The notes under the pieces are model-generated. The model saw only the letters and a list, made by a program, of their open reading frames with translations. It made no database searches and was not told where the DNA came from. Source: Anaeramoeba flamelloides (taxonomy: Eukaryota; Metamonada; Anaeramoebidae). From it: a stretch of 64,000 nucleotides of DNA. Every line of letters starts with the position of its first letter. The stretch's first letter is position 1. Position numbers and translations under genes: made by a program. The stretch lies in contig JANTQA010000047.1 of the NCBI GenBank assembly GCA_027625915.1, forward strand, positions 9,858,001 through 9,922,000, in the 5' to 3' direction. Shown here one piece after another: positions 25,518 to 37,812 of the stretch.

Positions 25518-28500
25518 TAGTTTTTTATTTCCCAAATAAACAGTGAGGGTTTAGTTTCTCACAATTCGTTTTATGACTTTAATTTGAGCACTGTTCTTTT
25601 TCTAAATTTATTGTCGAATATTTTTTCTTTTCCCTTTTTGGAGATTCTTCTTCAAGCTGTTACGAACTGAAGTGAATAATCTAATGACAGAAAATAGAGT
25701 TTTTTTCTCTGAGAAGATCAAGTGACGTGTTTAATTTAATTAAACATTTTAACCATATTTTCTCCAATAAGATCCAAGAGAATCAGAGATTGAAACAATT
25801 CACCAATTCATCAAAATTACTTGTGTTTGGTGATCTTTTTTATTAGATCAAGCCCCTAATATTTTTTCACATAGAAGCCAGACACTTTACGTGTACCAAA
25901 GAGTCTTTTGGATTTTGGTTTGTCAAATAATTCAGAAAACGAAAAGAAATTCTAAAATTTCTTCGAAAAATCAGAGTGAATCGTTGTATTTATTGCTTTA
26001 GAACCTAATGAAGTTGACATTGAAAATGTGATCTTGTATTTCAGAAGAATTTGATTTTTTGTTTTAAGGGAATAGTGAACTAAAAAAAAAATCTTAAAGC
26101 TAATTTAATTGTAATCCAAAAAATTTAACCGTATCTCAAAATTGAAATATGAAGTTGAAATCTAAATACTACAAAATCAAAATTAGTTTCAGAGCGTTTT
26201 TCCGAAACGAATTATTGTTTGTAAATGGTTTGATCGCTTTTTCTAATTGTTGAATAGAGTTCAAAATCCAACATATTTCGGAATTATTTAAAAACAAATT
26301 ATTTTCTTTGAAAGAAGAAAGAAATATTATCGTCTGAAAAGGAAATGAACTAAAAATACACTTTAAAAATGAAACCACTAAGTTCTATAATAACTAAATA
26401 TAATAAATCTACTTAATTTCAAAAAAATTATAATAATTATTTCACAAACTTTTAAAAATATAATTTTTTGATTCAAAAAACAGTTCAAATCAATTTTTTC
26501 TCGGGGCTATAAAAAAAAATATGAGAAAAAACATCAAAAAATGAAATTAAACAAAATAATTGTAAATACTTTTTTAAAATCCAGGATTTATTCAACAAAA
26601 AACATAAAAAAATACTTTTTATTTTGATCATTTATAGTCAATAATTAATAAACCAATCTTATTTTTTTCACTTAACTTGTAATAAGCCAAATATTACTTG
26701 TGTCAAGAGCTTTCAAAAGTGTTTCTCAATTTTTTTAATATTTTCAAATAAATAAAACTTAAACAAAAGAATAATTCTAACAAAAAAAAAAAAAAAAAAA
26801 CAATATTATATAATTAAAATAAATACTAAATATATTATATTTATATTCTGTATATTTGAAAGAGAAAAATTATTACTAATCTTTTAAATTTATAGAAATT
26901 TAATAAATATTTTATTAATAAAAAGAGATAATCATTTTTTTAGATCTCCAAGGATTCAAATTTGGTTTATTTTTCTTGTATTTTTGAAATAAGATTAAAT
27001 TTGAAAGGGTATTGTTTGTTCATACAGAATCCCAGAAATTACCCCTAGTCAGATTTATTTTTAAAAAAATGTTTTGAAAATTTTTCTTTTTCTTTTTTTT
27101 GGATACAAAAAATCCAAATTAAAATATCTTATGTTTTTATCATAAATTAATAACCTGTAGATGAATTAATTGTTTTTAAATGATAGCTCATTTTTCAAAA
27201 AATAGATACATGGGGTTTGTTTATCAAGTTTTTTTCGATTCTTGGGTAAATAAGTGCTCTTCGACTTTGATAAATAAAAAATAAATTATATTTATTAATT
27301 TTTTCAGTATAGTCATTATAGTCAGTTTCACTTTTAAGACATAAACTGACAACGTAATATAAGACATAAAAAAATCTCTAATTAAGGCACATTTTTTGGA
27401 ATTTTTTATAACTCAAATTATTTTACTAATATTTGAATTTTGTACATAAATTTGAAATTTTTTTTTGTGTATTAAATTTTGTTGAAAGTTTGTAGCTTAA
27501 AAGTAGAACTGACTTTAATTACTTATTTCTATTTCATATTCGTGTTAAGTACACTTTTAAAACTTAACCCTTTCTTCTTGAATTATTAAAAAAAATTACT
27601 CCAGGATCCAGTTAATTAACTTGGATTTGTACTATACCTAAATAGTTACATGTCATCAAAAATGATTATGTGAAATTTAACTTATTTTGTTTGAAATAAC
27701 TTTCAGCGTATCTTAACAATTCCTAGGATTTAAAAGGCAAAAAATCCAAAAAATCCCAATAAAAAAAAAAATACAAAAGGATGGTAATAATAAAAATCCA
27801 ATCAAAATTTATTAAAAAATAAAAATAAAATTTGGAATATTCAAAAAAAAAAACGAAATAGAACGGTAATTTTGTTATCTATATCTATCTATATATATAT
27901 ATAATACAAAAATTTTATTTGTAAAATTTATAGTAAATAAATTGGATAATTGTAGATGTTAAAGAAATTATCTCTTAAAAAAAAATTATATCTTACGGTA
28001 GCCATTGTAGTAAGATTTTGAGAAATAGTCAATTTTTTAGGTAAAGTTTCTAATTTGTTTCGATCTTCCTATTTTTAATTATCTTTGGGTAAAATAGAAA
28101 GAATTTAAATTTCTAAAATTAACATTTGAAATTCTATTAAAAGTTATTTTAGAAGACTTTAACTCATTTTTTTAGGACAAACCAAAATCTAATAAATCTA
28201 AAAAGACTGCAGATCTTATTTGTTGATATTCCTAACCAATAGAAGGTATATTTTGGCCAATTGAAACAACTTATTCATATAAAATAGAAAACAAAATTCA
28301 AAACCCCTAAATTCTCATAGTTTGCAAAATGTATAAATTCCCCAATCAAGACATTTTTTTTTCTAATTTCTATCAAATCCAATCATATTTTTTTAAAAAA
28401 ATAATAGTTTGGAATCTATTTGTACAAAGAAAAAAGAGAAATAAAATCATTTATTAGAAAGGCCAAAAGGTAAAAAAAAAAACGAATTGAAAAATTTAGG

Positions 28501-29230
28501 AAAAAAAAACATTTTTTTTAAAAATGCCAAACCAAGTCAATTTTAGTGTAAAATTCAAAAATCACTTTCAGTTAAAAACACACAATATATATGAGTTTTT
28601 AAGTTTGGTCGCTTTTGGGTATTTCTTAACAAACATGTAACAACAAATGGAAATTGATACTATTCACATACTATTAAATATAAACTATTTTTCTGATAAA
28701 AAAAATAACTTTTAAAAAATTTCAAATATCAATTTTTTTTATAAGCCTTTTAAAAACAAACAAGAAATTAATAGAATAATTTACATCAAAGAATAGTAGA
28801 TATCGTCCTGAAATAAAACTAATAAATCAATCGATTTTCTTAAAAATTAAAAAAAATAAAACCCTTTGCACCATTCAGAAAAAAGCAGACATCTTCGTTT
28901 TGATATTCAATTGAAGATATTAATAAAACTTCCGATAGAAATCAATATGATTTTTCTACAACCATTTCGCTGTTTCAATAACATTATAATAACACATTTT
29001 TACCAATTGACGATTGATCTCTCAAAAAAAAATTTTCAATGAAATAGGTATCAAAAAAAGAAGAGTGAAAAAACAAAAAAAAAATATGATAAATGGAAAA
29101 AATGAATAAAATTTTGAACTGTCCAGAATTAAATTTTTTCTTCTAATATTGCATCAAAAACTCTAGGTATATATAATTCACTCCCTAGAACTGGGTCCCT
29201 TTGACTGTAAAATAATCTTGTTTATCTTTG
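25518..29230. other. Long AT-rich spacer
   Basis: Apart from one M1 element (27,319-27,515), a poly-A run near 26,785-26,802 and a short (TCTA)/(TA) tract near 27,882-27,905, I see no genes, RNA genes or clear repeats. The first few hundred bases (25,520-26,000) are less AT-rich and probably hold the promoter of the minus-strand nuclease-like gene. Confidence 0.5.
27319..27515. mobile_element. Small TIR element (MITE), family M1, copy 3
   Basis: 197 bp with TAGTCAGTTTCACTTTTAAG at the left and its inverted partner ending GACTT at the right, TA at 27,317-27,318 and 27,516-27,517. More diverged than the pair at 12.6-13.0 kb, so older. Confidence 0.8.
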
Positions 29231-29248
29231 TGTGGTTAAAACCTAGTT

Positions 29249-29800
29249 TTGTCTCCAATAGAAGACCTGAAACATAATGAAATCGAGACCATTGATTATG
29301 AAAACATGGTGAAAGATAAGATCAAGAAAAAATCTCAGTTTAACATCAAATCAACACAAGAAAAAGTGGACTCTTCCCAAAGTGAAGAAAACTGGAAATT
29401 GCAAAAATTTCTGAAAATTGCACTATTCCCAAGAATTTTGAAAAGAAAAAACTTAATACCTAAAGTTGAAATCAACAACAGCCATATCCCAATAAAAATT
29501 ATTTTAAAATAGATAAACTTATAGAGGGGGATCAGGGAGAGATTCCAAAAATACACACCCCCTATCAGAAAAAAACTGATTAAAATGTGAAACTACTTTC
29601 CATTGGACTGTAAATTATATGAAAAAAACTAGAAGACATTGGGATAATAAACTTAAAAAAATCAAAAATTTTTACTTCAAGTTCATCACCAAATAAGATA
29701 CAAATGAAGTGTTGAGGAAAAAGAATATACAAGAAATCTTTGATATTACCATTGAATAAATTTTTACCAAAATTACTCAAGTTATTATCAGGAAAAAGGA
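29249..29800 (+). pseudogene. Coding-like island, unidentified
   Basis: The reading frame from about 29,262 to 29,512 follows an acceptor-like TCTCCAATAG and encodes a charged peptide (DLKHNEIETIDYENMVKDK...). Base composition stays gene-like to about 29,850, unlike the surrounding spacer, but the frame does not stay open. I recognise no family. It may be the remnant of a host gene or of a mobile element. Confidence 0.3.
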
Positions 29801-30628
29801 GTTCAAATCCAAAGAATATCTAATAGCCTACACATACAAAATCAGTTGTATCCAATACATCAGATTTCTTACTTTTGGTTTTTCAATTCCTGATTCTTTT
29901 ATTCTTGTTTTCTGTTTTTTTTATTCTGTTCAGTTTTTTTATAAATAGACATCCAACGTTTTGTTTTGAAAACTCTTTTTCTCTTTCTCTCTTTTTCATT
30001 TTTTTTTATTTTTCTCACTCTTCTTCTTTTCTTTAGAAAAGTAAATTAATTTTCAAATCCTTCTAGACGTTATCTAGAAACTCTTTAAATTAGAATACAT
30101 AAATTTAGCACTTCAAAATTCACTTCTTTCCAGATTAAATGTTGGAAACTTTAAGTCTCAAAAATAAAAAAAATACAAAAATTTTTTTGTTCCGCTCGTT
30201 TAATCATTTTGGAAACTTCAATTTTTATTTTATTTTTTTTTTCCTCTATTAGTAAAAAAGGATTAAATATAAAAACATTAATACTATGATAACTTAAATG
30301 TGGTTTTATATTATGTTTGGAAAAATAAAAATAAATTGAGGTTTTTTTTTTGTATATTTTTGATTATCGGTATTTGCAAATTTTCGGAATCGAGTTGATA
30401 TAACTATATATATATATATGCGCAGGTGTGTTAATATATCTAAATGTAAAACATATAATTAATGATATAACAACAATCAAAGGGTTGGATAATTTCTTAT
30501 TTTATAAAATTTATTTCTAATACTATTCTATCAAAAAAAAAAAAAAAAAAAACATCATTTTTTTATGAAACAAACAAAGAAACAACTTTAAGATATATAT
30601 AAATTTATTTATCATTATTATAATTTAA
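29801..30628. other. 3' flank of the ankyrin-pseudokinase gene
   Basis: T- and A-rich, with a short (TA) run near 30,405 and an A-run at 30,534-30,551. No gene seen. Confidence 0.5.
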
Positions 30629-33600
30629 TTAATGTAACAAACCATCTAAACGCTCAATAATTTCTGTCCAACTTGGTCGCAAATCCGGATTTTGATTCCA
30701 ACAATCAAGAATCAATGAACGAAATATTGAATTATTCTTAATATTTGGACGTTTACCCTTTGATATGAATATTGGTATATATAAAGGATTTTCAAATTGC
30801 GACCAAGGGTTGGTTTGTTCTGATATTTCATAGAGTAAAGTACCAAAAGAAAAAACATTAGATTTAAAAGATATTTCCAAAGTTTCGTTAAAATGTTCAG
30901 GTGAGATATAGTAAAAATTTAATGAATTATAGTAATATTTTTTCTTTTTTTTGATATAATTCAATGGATCTATCCAATTTTTAATTTTTAATTGATTATT
31001 TTGGTTAAGTAAAATATTATCTGCAGTTAATTGGAAATGATTTAACCCAATAATTAAATTTAAATATTTTAAACCTTCTGCAATTTGCTTTCCGATTTTA
31101 ATTTGCAGATCAATATTTTCCGATAATAAATTAGATTGTGATTTTAAAATTTGATTTAATTTTTTACAATTAAAAAATTCCGAAATTAATGAACTCTTTT
31201 GGTTTTGTTCTTTATCATCGTTTGTAATATTAATATTAATACCATAGATATTTATTAAATTTTTATGTTTAAAAAAGATTTTTTTTTGAAGGATTTCATA
31301 TATTTTCTCATTATCAATTAATTTACTTATTTTTTTTGAAAATTGCTTAATAAATATTTTTTTGTTGGGGTATATTTTATTATGTAAAAACCCTATAAAT
31401 AGATTTGAATTAATTTTTTTTTTAATTTTCTTGTCAAATACTATTTCATTATTATTAATAATATATGATTTTGAAATTTTTTTATTTAAGCCAGATATAA
31501 TATCTATGAAACTTTGTTTTAATTTGTTTTTTTCTTCGGTTTTTATCTTTTTATATTCAGTCATTTTAAACATTTCAAATAATTGCCTCTCCTTCATTTT
31601 TTCATTGAGTTTTTTCTCATTTTCCTCAAATGCTCGAATTTCCTTAACAATTTCTAAATGCCCCATTTTCTGGGCAATCCGAACACCATGGTAAATTAGT
31701 TTATCAAAAACGATTAATGTCCATGATCCATGTAACAATAACTCTTTCACAATCAATAAATGCCCACTTTTACATGCTATCAGCAGTGCATTGAAACCAT
31801 CTTTAGTTGTTTGATTAACAGGTGCTCCATATCGAATTAACACTTTAACAACATCTAGATATCCAAAACGAGAGGCTACAATAAGGGATGTATCGCCCTA
31901 TTGGGTTTAATATTTATATATTTTATAGATTACAATTTTTTTTTAAGATAAAGTAAAAAATAATAATTTTGGATCAAAAAAATTGAGAAAAAATTTTATT
32001 ATGAAAAGAAAAAAATATTTAATAAATAAATGATTAATTAATTTGCCGACTCAAAGAGGCTAATTTTCCGTTGAAATTTATTTAATATTACCAAAACATG
32101 TTATTCTTCCCATGGATTAATGACTTGAAAATTTGATTTTTAATCGAATAAAAAATTTATGACACTCAACCTCTTTTAAGTTTAAAAATAATTTTTTATG
32201 TATTTTTTCTAAGGAAAAAATGGGAAATTTACTTCACTTAAATAAAATCAACCAAATAAATGATTAATTATAATTTTAAAAAGTTTGTTAAGAAAGGTTG
32301 GAATTTTTTTTTTGGGTGTTTGAAATATTCCCGAAAATACCCGAAAATCAAAAATACCCGAAAAATTTTTTTAACCATATAAAAACACTTTATTGTCAAC
32401 TTGAATAGAAACTCGATGCCAATATACTCAATTTAACGGTAAAATTACAATTTTCCTTTCAGACAAAATATTTTTTTTGAATTTTCTACTTTAAGCCCCT
32501 CTAAAGAGTTTTTGGTACCTTTTGAGTATATGTCCCTACGACCCAAAAAACACTAAAAATTGAAAAGTGATCAAATACCTTCCATTAAAAAAATTAAAAA
32601 AACAAAATGATAAAATAAAAACAAATAAAGTTTCAATTTAACTTTTTCTTGAAAACATTTTTTGCCAAAATCATTGAATTCAAACTTGAAATTAGGTATA
32701 CTTTTATATATACAGTATCTTGTTTTAACTCATTTACTAAAACAAATTCTAAATTATGGGAATTTTATTTTCAAAAAAGGGACTAATTTGGTCTTCAAAT
32801 GTTTTTTTTATTTTTAAATCGTAAAATTAAAAAAAAGGTTATAAAAAAAAGATAAACTCTCTGGAAAATAACTTAATTTAATATTTTAACTTTTTCTTTG
32901 ATTTCAAAATTTTCTCAACCCCAATTTTTCAAAAAAAATAAAAAAGTGCACAGTAATTTCAAAAAATATTTTCGATATTCAAAAGTTGAGAGTGTTTTTA
33001 TTCTAAAAAATTTTATCACAGTGGTGAATTGAATTAAGTTATAAAGCTAGATTTTGAAAAATATTAATCAGAAAAAAAATAGTGCTTTTATATATTAAGG
33101 ACATATTTGAGTAATTTTTGACACTTATTAGAGCGGTAAGCGCTTATGGGTATGCCAGGGTAAGGGTATATGTATGATAGGGTATTGGTATCGGTTGTTT
33201 TAAGTTTGGTATACCAGTTCCTTTTATGGAATGGGAAGTTAAAATAAAGTTTGGCTTGGGTCACCTTGTGTAGGGTATCGGTATGTGTTTTATGATTAGA
33301 TATTACTCGGTTATTTTTGGATTGTATTTAAGATTAAAAAATTATAGGTAATGATACACAATTAGAAATTTTCTTTACAAGTACATTTTCTCTCATTTAG
33401 TTAATACCATTCCGAAATGATCAGAAATGTTACATTCATCTACGATAACGATCCCTTTCACACAAAACTGGTTGAATACTATTCCCTAAAATTTAAATTT
33501 TTTGAATTTTGATATTTTCGGACAAAAAAAATATTCTACAAAAAAATTCCAAATTTACCTTTAAACTGAGTGCTTTGTTACAATACCTTCTTAGAAGTTG

Positions 33601-36600
33601 TTCAAAAGGTGTTTTTTCGTGGTTAAAATATTTTTGGGTATTTTCGATTTTCGGGTATTTTCGGGAATATTTGATAGATTCATTTTTTGTAATTAACATT
33701 TATTGTTTTTTTTTTGGAAACTTAAAAAAGTTTTTGTATTGAAGTATTGTTTTTAAGTAAATAGAATTAGTTTATAAAAATAATCTTTATTTTAGGTTCT
33801 TATAAAAATAGAAGTAAAATTAAATCACAGCAACCATTATCTATTTTTTAAAATGTTTCCATACAAAGTCCATTTTTGAAAAAACCAAAAAAAAAAAAAA
33901 AAAAAAAAAAACATAATTATGTTTCTTTCTTAATTTAGAGATAAATATCAAATCAAATATAAGTTTCTAAAGCTAATTGAAAATTATTATTGTGTGTGAC
34001 CAATTATTTTTTTAAATGATGTATTCTGGGGTTTAAGTCAAGTAAAATCATTTTAGAAATCCCCGAGTTTTTTGAAGTTTTAACTATTTTTTTCTTCATA
34101 TAAACCCCAATTCAGAATTTTTAACATACCAAAATCTATTTTCTAAAAAAAAAAATATTATTAAATAAATTCCCAAAGAAATACCAAATTAGAGCCATTA
34201 ACTAATTGAAATATTAACAATTATTTATAAATTACAATACTCACAAAAACAAAAAATAAATAATTATTAATACTCATAAATCTAGAGTGTGTTAATAATT
34301 TTGGAGATGGGAAAAACCAAAATGCATTAGTAAATTTGTAAAAATTCTATTAGGAATATTGATCGATCAATGGTTAGATATCATCAACTAATTTTATTTG
34401 AGTTCTTCTATTTTGAACAACTCAACTTTAACATAATATCAATTGTTGAAAAAAAATTATTGATCAAACGAAACAAGTTAAGTAATTCAAAAAATGAAAG
34501 AAAAGATAAAAATCAAAAAAATTAAAAAATGAATTCCATATTTTGAAATAACAAAAATTATTTTCAAATTTAATGAAATTGTATTATTGTTATCCTTTTA
34601 ACTGTTTTAACTGTGTTTAAAAAAAAATAGAATTTTAGTTTATTTTTTCGATTCATAATATTTACAAAAATATAGGTTAAAATTAGATTTTATAACTGGT
34701 TATTTTTGAAATAATAATAAGAAGAATCAATTAATAATAGAAACAAAATTTTTGTTTTTTTGTTATGTTTTTTTGAATCGTAATTGTTTTTCAAAAATTA
34801 TTTTGTATTGCAAGATATATAGTCACTTAGGTAATAACGTGTTATTTTAAGCTTATTGAAACTATAAGAATAATTTGGTAAAAAATCTATTAATTTCTAT
34901 TGGAAATTTCTTTGTTCTCCAATCTAAGATCAAAATGAATATTGGTATTTTTCAAAGATCAGTTAGTTTTTCTAGAGTTTTCTGTTCATTAATAAGATCG
35001 ATAGATTTTACAGAATAAAACAGAAAATTGATTTTTTTTTTTTTTTAAAAAGAATAGGCTAAAATCTATTAGTTTTACTAAATTCCTTTAAATTCTGTAA
35101 AACCGCTGTTAGTGTTTTTTTTTAATTTAATAAATAAAAAGAAATTTTTTGAAATTCTCTTATTATTTCTCAAATTGAAAAAATAGTTGTTAGATTTTCT
35201 TGACTTTTAGTTTTGATTAGAAAATTGATAGATATTCTAAATAAAAACTAAAAGATTAGAAAAAGTTCGTGAGGTTTTGCTGAATTTCTTTGAATTCTGG
35301 AAAACCTAGGCACTCTACGGCACTTGACGGCACTTCCCAAATTCCTAAATTTTTAATTTTTAAGAAAATATTTCGTTTTATTAGTTATAGTTAATATGAA
35401 TATAAATCATTCTCTTATATGTATATTATTCTATTTATTCCATATTCATTATTTAACAAACAAATAAAAAAAAAATTAATATTTTAAATTTTTTTTTTTT
35501 GGTTCAAACTTTGACTGAAGCAGAGTTTATATATCTATATATCCCTTAGCACGCCGGATTTGCCTAAATTTCATCAAGTTTTTTCAATTAGATTTAAAAT
35601 GATATTGATCCACTAATATATTAATTTTCTTATTTTTCTTTAATCCAGATTTGAATTATAATAAAAAGTCAAAATAGTTCAAAGATAAAGTAGTTAAGTT
35701 ATTGATTTTTTTTTTGAAATTGAAAAAAAAAATAATAATTATTCATTTTTACATTTTTTTTAAAGATTTTTAAAGATTTTTATTTTTATTTTATTTTTTT
35801 AAATCAGAAATTTTATTACATTAATAGTAATTCAAAACTCAACACATTAATTTATTAATAATAACCACCAAACAATTTTGCTAATTTTATGATAAAAAAA
35901 TAAATAAAAAAATAAATTACTTTTGAAATTTATTTTTTTTTTTAGAAAAAATTTCAATAAATATCGAATTAAGAGAAAAATGAAATTTATTTCTTTAGGT
36001 CAAAATTAAATTTTTAATATGAATAATTTTCTAAAATTTTTATTTAAGCAATAGATAATAATTGAAAATCAAAAAAAAAAAAAAAATTGTAAAATAATTT
36101 CAATTTATTAAATTGGCATAAAATAAATATAAATTACTTTTTTAATCGATAAAATATTTATACCTAAATTTAAAATAAAATAAAAAATAACTCTTAAATA
36201 TTATTCCAATATAATAAAATAATCTCCGAAACCAAATTTTTTTTAATTGAAATTTTGTTATTGGTAAAATTTTGAATAATATATTTGTAAAATTTGAATT
36301 TTTCTATAATAAATTAATCCAGATCTTGTTAAATAAGTTCTGATATATGGTTTCTATTTCAAAAATATTGTTTATTTTATGTCTAGATTTTAAAAAGTCA
36401 AAAATTAAAAAATTGTAAAAAATAAAAAAAAAATCAATTATTAATCTGACTGGAACTATTGGCCAAATCATTTAAAATTGAAAAAAAATCTTGTTGAAAA
36501 AATTGTAAAATTTTGCAATGAAAAAAAATTTGATTTTTTTTTCTAATTTAATTTATATTTTTTTTTATTTTTAAATTATTTAGAATCTAATATAGATATT

Positions 36601-37778
36601 GATATTGAATAGTAATCAGTAGATAAAACAAATTTTTTATGTGATGTCAAAATATCTTTTATAATGAATAAATTATTTAATCAAGCATTTTAGGCAATTT
36701 TGGGGTGCAAAGCTCCCCCAAAAAATTTCCTGTAAAGTATGATGTGTTTTAAATGTTAAAACTAAGAGGTTTTTGATGTCTAGACAAACTTTTCAAAAAA
36801 AAAAAAAAATTTATTTTGTCAAAATTTGGAAAAATAATAAAATCACAATAACCAAAAAAAAAATTCCCAATGTTGAAAATTTTTTTTCAAGTTATTTTTT
36901 TATTTTTAACTATACAATTTTTAATTATAAAATTTTCTTTCTAAGATAATTGTTTATTAATTCTATACCTTATTATCCTTTGATAACATTTCAAATTAAA
37001 AATTTTGTTTGAAATGTTTTTAGGTTATTTGGGGCGCTAAGGGATATATAGATAGATAGATATAAACAGTAACTCAATAATAACTTACTAAAAGGGGAAT
37101 GTGTAATAACCTGGGGTTAATATATTGGAATTAATAAAGATCTGCTATTAAAAAAAATCTAATTATAATAGAACTGGATTTTGTATAATCGTTTAATAGT
37201 TAAAAGAAATTTTTTTCATTGTTTTTTTTACTAAAAAAGTTATTAAAAGATAAAATTAAAAAAGATGGAAAAATTACACTATTGCAAGATATAGATGGAT
37301 TAGCTCCATTTTCAAGCAACAATTCAACCACTGACGTATGTCCATTTTGAGACGCAATGTATAAAGCAGTTATACCACTCTTTTTGTTTTATAAATAAAC
37401 CAATTTATTTAGAAATAATATAAAAATAAGCGATTTTACAATTTTATTATATTCTGAAAATTAAAAATTACCTTATTTTTTAAATTTACACTTGCTTTAT
37501 TATGTAATAACAGTTTAACTGTTTCATAATGACCATTACTTGCAGCAAAAATTAGCGGGGTATATTTCTATTTAAATTATATAAATTTAAAAGTTATTAA
37601 AAAAATAATATGTAAATGTTTCAGAATTTTTTGGTTAGATATTGGATAATAAAAATAAAATACAATAAATAATAAAAAAATTATTGAATGAGAAATATAA
37701 AAATACTTTTTTCTTTTCTTTTCCCTTTTGGTTTCTTTTTAGTTTTTTTTTTGTATTTAGTAATGTAAATCACAATGG

Positions 37779-37812
<34 letters not shown>

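Noticed and set aside
25500-25535. Extended start of the nuclease-like gene at 25,535
   Set aside because: That codon is TTG; ATG at 25,517 or 25,481 is preferred for a nuclear gene.
29795-29820. GAGTTCAAATCC, resembling a tRNA T-arm
   Set aside because: No acceptor stem, D-arm or anticodon arm can be built around it. I found no convincing tRNA in the window.
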